Below are positions 25,743-33,772 of a stretch of DNA of 64,000 nt, in pieces. The DNA is taken from contig NZ_QKZL01000014.1 in NCBI RefSeq assembly GCF_003253995.1, forward strand, positions 13,413-77,412. The letters are read 5' to 3'. The notes below the pieces were generated by a model. That model was not told the DNA's origin. It saw only the letters and a program-made list of their open reading frames with translations, and did not search any database. The position numbers were made by a program, and so were the translations under genes. The stretch is from Palleronia aestuarii. Lineage in GTDB: Bacteria > Pseudomonadota > Alphaproteobacteria > Rhodobacterales > Rhodobacteraceae. Within the stretch, counting starts at the first letter, position 1. Every line of letters begins with the position of its first letter.

Positions 25743-27767
25743 ATGCCACATGCCGATCCCGCCGTGACCCGCGCCCCGCTGAGCCGCGAGACCGCCATCG
25801 CCTTCTGGCTCGGCCGTCCCGCGGACGAGTTCGAGGCCGCCGATCTGCCACCCGCCACGCGCGCCGAGCTCGACCGGCTCGTGGCCGATCCCGGCCGTCC
25901 GGTTCCGCGCCTCGATCTCGACGCGCTCGATGCCGGCAGGCTCGCCCTGCTGCCGCAGATCGCCCCCGGACGGGCGGAGACCCTTGCCGAGGCCGGCCCC
26001 TGGTTCTCTCTCGACGAACTCGCGGGCGCGAGCGCGGTGCCGCGCGAGACCCTCGGGGCCGTTCTCGCGCCGAAGCGCTACCTGCTGCCCGATCCGGACG
26101 GCGCGGGCATCGCCCTCGACGTGCGACCTTGCGCTTATGTCGTAGAGCGCGAGGTCTGGGCGGCGGCGTCTCCTCCCGCGCAGGGCTTCGTGACCGAGGC
26201 CACCGCCCTCGGCGGGGCGGGGGAGGCGGTGACGCTCCGCCCCTCCGATCTCGAGGCCGCGCCGGCCGATCTCCTGGCGCTGCGCCGGGCGCTCGGGGCC
26301 CGTATCGGTCCCGTGGTCACCGATGCGTCGGGCGCGGAGCGGCGCTTCGTGCCGGGCTGCGTGGAGCTCTGGCTCGACGGCGCACAAGGCGCGGACGAGG
26401 TCGCAGCACTTCTCGAACGGCTGGACCTCGTGTCCCGCGTGGATGACCCCGGCGAGGCCGAGCGGCTCCGGCAGGCGGGGCTCGTCCGCGCACGGCTGGC
26501 AGGCGAGGACGGGGGCGACCTCCTCGCCCGCGCGATCGCGCTCCTCACCCGCGCCGCGTCCGACCCGGCCGTGGCCTTCGCGGAACTGGCCGAAGTGCCC
26601 GCGGGCAACGATTTCGAGGAGGCGGGCGGGGCGGCGGGTGTCGCGGAGCGGGACTGGGCCGCGGCGCTCGTCCATCTCGACGCGGCGCAGGCGGAGACGC
26701 GGGGCGATCCGGACGTGGTCCTCCTCGTCGTCGATGGCGGCGTCGCCGCGGACCATCCCGACCTCGCGGGCCCCCATCTGCGCGCGGAGGAGGATTTCAC
26801 CGGCGGCGGTCCGGCCGCGCCCGAACATGGCACCGCGGTGGCGAGCGTCGCCGTGGGGCGCGGCGGGATCCGTGGGGTGGCGCCCGGCTGCACGTTGCAA
26901 CCCATGCGCATCTCCGGGATCGCCTCGGGCGCGGCTTACGCGCTGCGCGCGGCCGCGATACGGCGCGGACTGGCGCTCCTGAAGGACGGCGAACGCGGCG
27001 TGATGAACCTCAGCTGGCGGACGGGCGGCATGGTGGTGGGTATCCGCGAGGCGCTGCGCGCGGCCGCGGCACGCGACGTCGCGGTGGTGATGTCGGCGGG
27101 CAACGGATCCGATGTCGCGGCGGGCACCCCGCACTGGCCCTCCGCCCATGCGACGGGGCCGGACGCCCTGCCGGGCATGCTCGCGGTCGCGGCACTGGGT
27201 CCCGACGCGCGGCGTGCGCCCTATTCCTACCACGGCCGCGAGACGATAAGCCTCGCCGCACCGGGCGGCGTCACGGGCGGGCCCGGCTTCGGCATTCCCG
27301 TGGCGAGCGTGCCCGCGCCTGCCCGCGACGTCGTCTACGGTACCTCCTTCGCCGCACCCTGCGCGGCCGGGGTCGTGGCGCTCGTGCGGTCCCGCGCGCC
27401 CGGGCTCGATGCGGCGGAGGCCGTGCGGATCGTGCGCGAGAGCTGCGCGCCGGGCGATCCCGATCTCGGCAGCGGCGTGCTCGACGCGGGCGCCGCCCTC
27501 CGCGCCGCGGCCCGTCTCGCATCGGACCCGCTGCCCGATCCCTTGCCCGACCCGCTCCCGCCGGCAGATCCGGGTGCGCCGATCGACCTCAACGCCGCCC
27601 CCGTCCCGATCCTCGCCGCCCTGCCGGGCATGGGGCCGGTCCGGGCCGAGGCGATCGTCGCGCGGCGCACCCAACTGGGGCGGTTCCGCTCGATCTGGCA
27701 GCTCGTCTTTCCCGGCGGGCTGAGCCCCCGCGCCGCCGCCGATCTCTCCGGCCTCGTCGTGCTCTGA
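25743..27767 (+). CDS. Subtilisin-like S8 protease flanked by helix-hairpin-helix domains
   Basis: 674 residues without a signal peptide. The central protease domain (about 315-580) has the full triad: D331 in LLVVDGGVAADHPDL, H362 in EHGTAVASV, S535 in GTSFAAPCAAG, plus MSAGNGSD for the oxyanion Asn. After a repetitive linker (DPLPDPLPDPLP) the C-terminus is a ComEA-like helix-hairpin-helix segment, IDLNAAPVPILAALPGMGP, followed by AEAIVARRTQLGRF. Residues about 55-120 (LDLDALDAGRLALLPQIAPG and following) look like a second such module. Helix-hairpin-helix units usually bind DNA backbone, an unusual partner for a subtilisin. GGAGG lies upstream of ATG 25743. It shares the locus with another S8 protein and the SARP-like regulator. 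Confidence 0.85.
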   Translation: MPHADPAVTRAPLSRETAIAFWLGRPADEFEAADLPPATRAELDRLVADPGRPVPRLDLDALDAGRLALLPQIAPGRAETLAEAGPWFSLDELAGASAVPRETLGAVLAPKRYLLPDPDGAGIALDVRPCAYVVEREVWAAASPPAQGFVTEATALGGAGEAVTLRPSDLEAAPADLLALRRALGARIGPVVTDASGAERRFVPGCVELWLDGAQGADEVAALLERLDLVSRVDDPGEAERLRQAGLVRARLAGEDGGDLLARAIALLTRAASDPAVAFAELAEVPAGNDFEEAGGAAGVAERDWAAALVHLDAAQAETRGDPDVVLLVVDGGVAADHPDLAGPHLRAEEDFTGGGPAAPEHGTAVASVAVGRGGIRGVAPGCTLQPMRISGIASGAAYALRAAAIRRGLALLKDGERGVMNLSWRTGGMVVGIREALRAAAARDVAVVMSAGNGSDVAAGTPHWPSAHATGPDALPGMLAVAALGPDARRAPYSYHGRETISLAAPGGVTGGPGFGIPVASVPAPARDVVYGTSFAAPCAAGVVALVRSRAPGLDAAEAVRIVRESCAPGDPDLGSGVLDAGAALRAAARLASDPLPDPLPDPLPPADPGAPIDLNAAPVPILAALPGMGPVRAEAIVARRTQLGRFRSIWQLVFPGGLSPRAAADLSGLVVL

Positions 27768-27820
27768 ACGAGCGGGAAAGGCGCTCGACAGGGGCGCCCG
27801 CGCGGTCTAGGCCGCCGGCC

Positions 27821-28519
27821 ATGACCGATGACAGGCCCCAGGGGACGTTCGTCCTCCTCGATCTCGACGGCACGCTCGTGGCTTCCGCGCCTGGGATCGT
27901 CGCCTCGCTGCGCCATGCGCTCCACACGCTCGGCCGACCCGCCCCGGCCGAGGCGACGCTCGACTGGGTCGTGGGCCCGCCGCTGCGGCGGAGCTTCGAG
28001 ACGCTCCTCGGGGAGGGCGGGGATGTCGAGGCGGCGCTCGCGCTCTACCGCGCGTCCTACGAGGCGGAGGGGATGTTCCTCTCGGTGCCCTATCCAGGCA
28101 TCGAGGACACGCTCTCGGCGCTCTCGGAAGCAGGTCACCGGCTCTTTCTGTGCACCGCGAAACCGCTTCCCCATGCGCGGCGGATCATGGCGCATCTCGG
28201 TCTCGACGCGGCCTTCGAGGGCCTCTACGGCGCCACGTTCGACGACCGGTTCGACGACAAGGCCACGCTCATCGCCCATATCCTGGACGAAAGGGGGCTC
28301 TCGGCCCGGGACGGGTGCATGGTCGGCGACCGCGAGCACGACGTCCTGGCCGCCCGGCGCAACGGCATGACCGCGCTCGGCGTGACCTGGGGTTACGGCG
28401 GCGCGGCCGAGCTCGCCGAAAGCGGGGCCACGCGGCTTTGCCAGAGCACGGGCGATCTCGCGGGGGATGTGGCGGCGCTTCTCCGCTCCGAAACGGGAAC
28501 GCGGGCGCCCGTGGCGTGA
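27821..28519 (+). CDS. HAD-superfamily hydrolase, phosphoglycolate-phosphatase-like
   Basis: 232 residues with all HAD motifs: LLDLDGTLVAS (nucleophile and acid/base Asp), the Thr of FLCTAKP, the Lys of KATLIAHIL and VGDREHDVLAARRNG. The helical cap after motif I places it in subclass I, together with phosphoglycolate phosphatases and pyrophosphatase PpaX-like enzymes. It could dephosphorylate a sugar phosphate for the glycan genes downstream, or even supply the missing KdsC function, although KdsC proteins are smaller and lack a cap. It follows the second protease gene by 53 bases with a small 6-bp hairpin (CGAGCG/CGCTCG) between. Confidence 0.85.
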   Translation: MTDDRPQGTFVLLDLDGTLVASAPGIVASLRHALHTLGRPAPAEATLDWVVGPPLRRSFETLLGEGGDVEAALALYRASYEAEGMFLSVPYPGIEDTLSALSEAGHRLFLCTAKPLPHARRIMAHLGLDAAFEGLYGATFDDRFDDKATLIAHILDERGLSARDGCMVGDREHDVLAARRNGMTALGVTWGYGGAAELAESGATRLCQSTGDLAGDVAALLRSETGTRAPVA

Positions 28520-28631
28520 AAGGGGGGCGTCGGTGCTGCCCGGTCCCCCGCGACGGGACGCTCCGGAATTGACCCCCCCGGATTTGCGGCCTAGTGACGG
28601 GGAAACGAGCCCAGGACCCCGACCCCGCATC

Positions 28632-29708
28632 GTGTCACGAACCCTCATCATAGCGGGATCGCATCGAAGCGGCACGTCGCTCACGGCGCAGTACCTGCGG
28701 GAATGCGGGCTCTTCGTCGGAGACACGCTCCTCGCCGGGAACAGCAGCAATCCGCACGGGCATTTCGAGGACCAGGAGGTCATCGATATCCACAACGCGA
28801 TCTTCGCGGCCAACGGAACCGACTGGATGCTCGACCGGCGCATCGTGCCGGTCGTTCCGGACGAGATCCGCGGGCGGATGCGGGATTTCGTGGGGCGGCG
28901 GCAGGCCGCGCATGCCGTCTGGGGGTTCAAGGATCCGCGGATCTGCCATTTCCTGCCGCTCTGGAGACTGTTCCTGCCCGACGCGAAGATCCTCGTGATC
29001 TACCGCAACGCGGTCGAATGCGTCCGTTCGATGAACCGCCGCCATGCCGAGGATCACGCCCGCGCGCCACAGGGCCGGATCTCGCCGTTCCATTCGGTGC
29101 CCGACCTGGCGCTCCGGATCTGGACCGTCTCCAATCTCCAGCTCGCCGATTTCGCCGAGCGGCACCGGGATGACGTCATGGTCGTCGATCACGCGAGCCT
29201 GTCGCGCGGCGTGCCGCTCGCGGGCCGGCTGAACGCGCGCTGGGGCCTCGGCCTCGAGGAGCGGAGCACGTCGGAGGTCTACGACAAGAGCCTGAGCGCC
29301 TCTGCCGCGCGGACGCTGCGCGTCGCCGATCCCGAGAACGGGCGCGCCGCGTCGCGGATCTGGTCCCGTCTCGCCGCGCTCCAGGACAGCCCATCAGGAG
29401 GATCCGACTTGTCCGACGACCCGTCCACGAGGTTCCGCCACGAGGCCGATGCCGGTAAGCTTCTCATGGAGAACGAGCTTCTGGCCTTCGAGAACGCCTA
29501 TTACAGGAAGAAGGCGAAGGAGGTCGACGCGCTCTCCCGACGTCTCGGCGACCTTGAGGCCGCGCTCGAGCGCGAACGGGCGCAGAGCGAGACCTCGCTG
29601 CGCACCTACGAGGCCATCGCCAACAGCACGATCTGGCGCCTGACGGGGCCGCTGCGCGGGGCGATGAACCGGTACCGGTCCCTGAAGGCCCGACCCGGGT
29701 CGCAGTGA
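28632..29708 (+). CDS. Sulfotransferase-family protein with C-terminal coiled coil
   Basis: About 358 residues. The N-terminus IIAGSHRSGTSLTAQYL is the PAPS 5'-phosphosulfate loop of bacterial sulfotransferases; the 3'-phosphate region is represented by ILVIYRNAVECVRSM. Such enzymes sulfate sugars or other hydroxyls. From about residue 260 the chain becomes a charged coiled coil and ends with STIWRLTGPLRGAMNRY, a tail seen in many surface-glycan proteins. GTG 28632 is chosen because homology-like sequence begins there; no strong ribosome-binding site is visible, and longer readings upstream are proline/arginine-rich and look non-coding. It overlaps the potential GTG start of the next gene. 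Confidence 0.78.
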   Translation: MSRTLIIAGSHRSGTSLTAQYLRECGLFVGDTLLAGNSSNPHGHFEDQEVIDIHNAIFAANGTDWMLDRRIVPVVPDEIRGRMRDFVGRRQAAHAVWGFKDPRICHFLPLWRLFLPDAKILVIYRNAVECVRSMNRRHAEDHARAPQGRISPFHSVPDLALRIWTVSNLQLADFAERHRDDVMVVDHASLSRGVPLAGRLNARWGLGLEERSTSEVYDKSLSASAARTLRVADPENGRAASRIWSRLAALQDSPSGGSDLSDDPSTRFRHEADAGKLLMENELLAFENAYYRKKAKEVDALSRRLGDLEAALERERAQSETSLRTYEAIANSTIWRLTGPLRGAMNRYRSLKARPGSQ

Positions 29709-29740
29709 CCCCCTCCCGTCGCGGCAAGAAACAGGTCGAC

Positions 29741-30796
29741 ATGCAGCAAAACCTCTCCCCAGACCCCGCCGGAGCGGTGACGCAGGCCCCTGCGTCGCGG
29801 ATGGCCTATGCGCGCAGGGCCGGGTCCTGGCAGGTGGAGCAGCTCTTCCGGCCCGATTTCGAGGCCGCGCTGGTGGCCGCGGAGGTGCTGGCGGTGCTCG
29901 ATCCGGTCTCCTTCGCCTGGGAAGCCTACGAGCGCGTGCTCGAGCGGGTCGTGGTTTATCTCGTGATCCCGCCCGACCTTCCGGCCGGGGACCTGACGCT
30001 GCTCTTCGGCGGGATCGCGGACGGGCTGAGTGTCTTCGACCGGATCGTGGTGCAGGACGAGGCCCAGTACCGGGCGCTTCGCGCGCGTGTGCGTCCCACC
30101 GCGCGGCTGGTGCGCCACGATGCGGCTCCGGTCACGGCGGAGTGGTGCTTTCAGGACTTCGACCGCCGCGCCGCGGCCTCGGGCGTGTTCGGAGAGAACG
30201 GCCGTCTGGTCTCCTCGCGCCCCTTGGGCCTTGCCGCGAACAAGCGTGCCCATCTTGAGCAAATGCGGGTCCTGCGGCCCGCGCTCGACCGGATCGATCC
30301 CGGGCGGGACTGGAGCGCGGTGGAGTGGGGTTGCGGCGCGGGCCGGGTGCTGTCGGAATGTGCCGACCGCGGCGCGCGCCTCACGGGCATCGAGCGCGAC
30401 GAACGGCTGCTCGAGACCTGCCGCGCCGATCTGGACGGCGTGACCGCGATCCCGGGCGATGTCACAGAGGCGGCGGGGATCGGGCCGGGGCGGTACGATC
30501 TCTCGCTCCTCGTCAACCTCCTCCATTTCCTCGATCCCGAAGGCCAGCGGCGTGCGCTGGCCCACGCGCTCGCCGCGACACGGCAGGGCGGCGCGCTCCT
30601 TGTGGTCATGGACCACGTCGCCGATCCAGAGATCCGCGACATCCCCTTTCATCCCGCAAGCGTGCGCGACGCCCATGCGCTCTTCTCCGACGTCGCGGGT
30701 TCGGGACTGGTCCTCGAGGAGTTCCGGACGATCGCGCACGACCATTGCGACGAGATCCGCAGCGGCCTGAGCCTTCTGAGAAAGATCGCGCCATGA
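29741..30796 (+). CDS. SAM-dependent methyltransferase
   Basis: 351 residues. The class I methyltransferase fold is in the C-terminal half: VEWGCGAGRVLSECA (motif I), GIERDERLLETC (motif II) and LSLLVNLLHFLDP (motif IV region). The N-terminal 160 residues are a separate domain without a recognised family. ATG 29741 is favoured; GTG 29705, overlapping the sulfotransferase stop, would add 12 residues. It overlaps the next glycosyltransferase gene by four bases. The probable acceptor is a sugar or glycan intermediate, given the context. Confidence 0.8.
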   Translation: MQQNLSPDPAGAVTQAPASRMAYARRAGSWQVEQLFRPDFEAALVAAEVLAVLDPVSFAWEAYERVLERVVVYLVIPPDLPAGDLTLLFGGIADGLSVFDRIVVQDEAQYRALRARVRPTARLVRHDAAPVTAEWCFQDFDRRAAASGVFGENGRLVSSRPLGLAANKRAHLEQMRVLRPALDRIDPGRDWSAVEWGCGAGRVLSECADRGARLTGIERDERLLETCRADLDGVTAIPGDVTEAAGIGPGRYDLSLLVNLLHFLDPEGQRRALAHALAATRQGGALLVVMDHVADPEIRDIPFHPASVRDAHALFSDVAGSGLVLEEFRTIAHDHCDEIRSGLSLLRKIAP

Positions 30797-31932
30797 GCGC
30801 CGCGCACAGGATCGTCGCGATCGCGAACGACGCGGTCCCGGGCATGGGTCTGCCGGTCTCGGCCTCGGGCATGCGGACGGCGGGTCTCGCCGCGGGGCTC
30901 CGCGCGCACGGCTTCGACGTCACGGTGACCGTTCCCCGCCACCGCGTAGAGCATCTCGAGGCCGGGCATGCGGCCTTTGCCGCCGTCCCGCCCGGAACGA
31001 TGGTTCTGCGCTACGGCGCCCTGCGCCAGTTCCTCGACACGGCGCGACCCTTCGCGACCCTGATCTGCAACAGCAACTACATCGACGAGATCGAAGGCGC
31101 CGCGACCGGGCACATCGTCTTCGACTTCTTCGCGCCGAAGGTGCTCGAGGCGGAAGGCGAGGGCCACGGCCCCGCCCATCTCGACGCGCTCCGGGCGCGC
31201 AAGCGCCGGGCGCTCGACATGGCCTCCGCCGTGATCGTGAACGGCGCCAAGAAGCTCGACTACGCGCGGGACTGGATCGCGCAGGCGGACCCTGCGCGGC
31301 CGGAGATCCCGGTCGTCGAGGCCGACATGACCTATCCCTGGCCCGCGCGGGAGACGGAGCCCGCCCCGGGCGCGCTTTCCGTGGTCGTCGCGGGCTATTA
31401 CCAGCGCTGGCTCGATTACGGGAACATGTTCGTGGAGCTCGCAGGCGCGCTCGAGGCGATCCCGGCCCTGCGCCTCACGCTCCTGATCCCGCGGCTCGAC
31501 GTGGAGATCACGCAAGCCATCCCGGGGCTCGCGGCCTGTCTCGCGCATCCCCGGACAGAGGTCCGCCGGATCATGCTCCTCGACGATTACTTCCGCCTGT
31601 TGCAGCGACACGACCTCTTCGTGGACCTCTTCCAGCCCACCGAGGAGCGGCGCCTCGCGATGGTGACCCGCTCCGTCGTGGCGCTCGGCATGGGCGTGCC
31701 GATCGTCCATCCGGGCTTCACCGAAGTCTCCGGTATCGTGGAGGAGAGCGGGGCGGGCTGGCTCCTCGACCCCGCGGATCCGACCGCGCTTCACGACCTG
31801 CTGCACCGCCTGGCGGCGCGTCCCGAGGAGCTTGTGGCCCGCCGCGATGCCGCCCGTGCGCTTGGGCTCGGCCGCCTCGCCCCCGCGGACTGCCTGCGCG
31901 CCACGGCCGAGATGCTGGGAGGGATGATGTGA
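30793..31932 (+). CDS. Glycosyltransferase, GT-B type
   Basis: 379 residues with the two-Rossmann GT-B pattern. The N-terminus carries GMGLPVSASGMRTAGLAAGL and AHGFDVTVTVP, where a glycine-rich donor loop and 'large-scale search' helix are expected. The C-terminal half has LFVDLFQPTEERRLAM and GMGVPIVHPGFTEVSGIV, the usual EX7E-like and nucleotide-binding area. No export signal is present, so it is cytoplasmic. ATG 30793 overlaps the methyltransferase stop, and its own stop overlaps the next start (GTGA), so a tight operon is expected. Confidence 0.78.
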   Translation: MSAAHRIVAIANDAVPGMGLPVSASGMRTAGLAAGLRAHGFDVTVTVPRHRVEHLEAGHAAFAAVPPGTMVLRYGALRQFLDTARPFATLICNSNYIDEIEGAATGHIVFDFFAPKVLEAEGEGHGPAHLDALRARKRRALDMASAVIVNGAKKLDYARDWIAQADPARPEIPVVEADMTYPWPARETEPAPGALSVVVAGYYQRWLDYGNMFVELAGALEAIPALRLTLLIPRLDVEITQAIPGLAACLAHPRTEVRRIMLLDDYFRLLQRHDLFVDLFQPTEERRLAMVTRSVVALGMGVPIVHPGFTEVSGIVEESGAGWLLDPADPTALHDLLHRLAARPEELVARRDAARALGLGRLAPADCLRATAEMLGGMM

Positions 31933-32924
31933 GCCGCAGGTTCCATGTCGTCCTGCCGACCCTGAAGCCCGTCGGCGGGATCGTGAAATGCTACGACTAC
32001 ATCGCCCACGCGCTCGCCTTCGGGCTCGACGTGCGCGTCTATTGCTGCGAGCGGCCGGAACAGGCGCCGCATCTCTTTCAGAACCCGCGGCTGGCGCCGG
32101 TCTCTGCCCGCGCCTTGCCCTATCACGGCTACGAACGGCTCTTCGCCGCGCCGGACGATCTCTACTTCTTCTCGCTGCCTACCGATTTCCGCCATGTCGA
32201 GCCATTGCTGCGGCAGGGCGTACCGGCCCGCAACATCCTCCACATCGTCCAGAACACGCGCCATGCGCAGGTGACGTTCCAGGACGGCTATGCGCGGCGG
32301 CTCCTCAGCCGGCCGATGTCGCGGATCACGATCAACGACGAGGTGCGGGACGCGATCCGGCCCTTCCTCCACGACGGCTCGGCGCTGGCCAACATCCCGC
32401 TCGGCCACGATTGCGCGTTCTTCGAGCGGGCCCCCCGCATCCCGCCGGGACGCCCGCTCCGCGTGGGCTTCACCACCTGGAAGTCGCAATTCGGCCATCG
32501 CCTCGCGGCCTCGCTCGCGGGCGACGACCGCTTCTCGTTCCACGCCATGGGCGGCACGGTCGCGTGGCCGGAGCTTCGGGACTTCTACCATTCGGTCGAC
32601 GTGCTCCTCTGCACGCCGAACCGCCTCGAGGGCTTCTACCTGCCCGGGCTCGAGGCGATGGCCGCGGGGTGCATCGTCGTCACGCCCGACGTGGAGGGGA
32701 ACATGTCCTATTGCCGGTTCGACAAGAACTGCTTCGAGTACCGCTTCGAGGACATGGCCGATGCCACGCATGCGCTCGAACGGATCCTCGCGCTCGACAC
32801 GGAGGAGCTCGGCGCGCTCCACGACCGGGCGGGCGAAACCTGGCGCGCGCGCAGCCTCGATGCCGAACGGGAGATGTTCCGCGCGTTCCTGAGGGAGATC
32901 GACGCGCTGCCCGCGGCTGCGTGA
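31929..32924 (+). CDS. Glycosyltransferase, GT4-like
   Basis: 331 residues starting at GTG 31929, overlapping the preceding stop. LPTLKPVGGIVKCYDYIAHA is a GT-B acceptor/donor loop, and the C-terminus has LLCTPNRLEGFYLPGLEAMA followed by GCIVVTPDVEGNMSY, the EGFxxPxLEAMA pattern typical of GT4 enzymes. The gene is part of the coupled series of glycan genes from 28632. Donor and acceptor are not predictable. Confidence 0.85.
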   Translation: MSRRFHVVLPTLKPVGGIVKCYDYIAHALAFGLDVRVYCCERPEQAPHLFQNPRLAPVSARALPYHGYERLFAAPDDLYFFSLPTDFRHVEPLLRQGVPARNILHIVQNTRHAQVTFQDGYARRLLSRPMSRITINDEVRDAIRPFLHDGSALANIPLGHDCAFFERAPRIPPGRPLRVGFTTWKSQFGHRLAASLAGDDRFSFHAMGGTVAWPELRDFYHSVDVLLCTPNRLEGFYLPGLEAMAAGCIVVTPDVEGNMSYCRFDKNCFEYRFEDMADATHALERILALDTEELGALHDRAGETWRARSLDAEREMFRAFLREIDALPAAA

Positions 32925-32964
32925 GGCGGGGTGTCCGGACCGAAACGAGAAGAGGAAGACCGCG

Positions 32965-33747
32965 ATGGAAGTCGATGAAATCACGGAGCTTTACCGCGCG
33001 GTCTGGCGCAAGGGATGGGGCTCCGTCTCGATCGACGAGCTCGTCTTCATCCGCGATCTTGTCCGGGCCCACCGGCCGGCGGCCTTTCTCGAGATCGGCA
33101 TGGCCTCCGGGCTTTCGTCGGGTTTCATCGCCCGCTTCCTGGGGGAGAGCGGAGGCAAGAGCTTCACCTCGATCGACCACGACGACACGTTCTTCGGCGA
33201 TCCGACGAAGCCCAACGGCTTCCTCTTCGACGAGATCCACCGCGGCGGGACGCTCGACGCGCGCCTCGTCAAGTTCAAGACCTCGCTCGATGTCGAGGAA
33301 TTGGGCACGCAATGGGAGATGGCGTTCATCGATGCCAACCACCAGCATCCCTGGCCGATCCTCGACACGCTCTCGATCTGGCCCCGTCTCTCGGGCCCGA
33401 AGATCGTCATCCATCACGACCTCCAGCTCTACATGAAGCAGGACGTGATGTTCGGGATCGGGCCGAAATACCTCTTCGACCAGATGCCGGAGGGGCGCCG
33501 GATCCTCTCGGACGCCAATGACGGCAACATCTTCGCGCTCGATCTCGACATGGAGCGCGACGAACTCGAGGAGATCGCGATCCGCGCGATCAAGCTCCCG
33601 TGGTCGCTCAGATCGCCCCTGCAGCCGGCCTATGTCGCGAAGATCCGCGCGATGCTCGAACGGTTCTACAGCCCCCGTCTCGTGGCCCATTTCGACCGCT
33701 GCCTCGCAGGCCAGAACAGGGAGGACCGGTTCCGCAGCGGCCTCTGA
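32965..33747 (+). CDS. Class I SAM-dependent methyltransferase (Methyltransf_24-like)
   Basis: 260 residues. FLEIGMASGLSSGFIA is motif I, SIDHDDTFFG motif II and MAFIDANHQHPW the acidic loop of the O-methyltransferase/CmcI-like group, often encoded in polysaccharide clusters. GAAGAGG-type purines precede ATG 32965. It is the last gene of the 28632-33747 series and converges with the RTX gene; a 12-bp hairpin overlaps its 3' end. Confidence 0.82.
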   Translation: MEVDEITELYRAVWRKGWGSVSIDELVFIRDLVRAHRPAAFLEIGMASGLSSGFIARFLGESGGKSFTSIDHDDTFFGDPTKPNGFLFDEIHRGGTLDARLVKFKTSLDVEELGTQWEMAFIDANHQHPWPILDTLSIWPRLSGPKIVIHHDLQLYMKQDVMFGIGPKYLFDQMPEGRRILSDANDGNIFALDLDMERDELEEIAIRAIKLPWSLRSPLQPAYVAKIRAMLERFYSPRLVAHFDRCLAGQNREDRFRSGL

Positions 33748-33766
33748 GCGCGCCGCGGAACCGGTC
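33724..33766. terminator. Bidirectional hairpin between convergent genes
   Basis: GACCGGTTCCGC at 33724 and GCGGAACCGGTC at 33755: a perfect 12-bp inverted repeat with a 19-base loop, overlapping the methyltransferase stop and lying 7 bases from the end of the RTX gene. It could end both transcripts. Confidence 0.6.
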
Positions 33767-33772
33767 GCCGGA

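Noticed and set aside
24138-27674. Minus-strand open frame of about 1180 codons opposite the unknown protein and second protease
   Set aside because: Composition (Arg/His/Gly-rich, no motifs) is that of an antisense shadow; the plus-strand genes have catalytic motifs and ribosome-binding sites.
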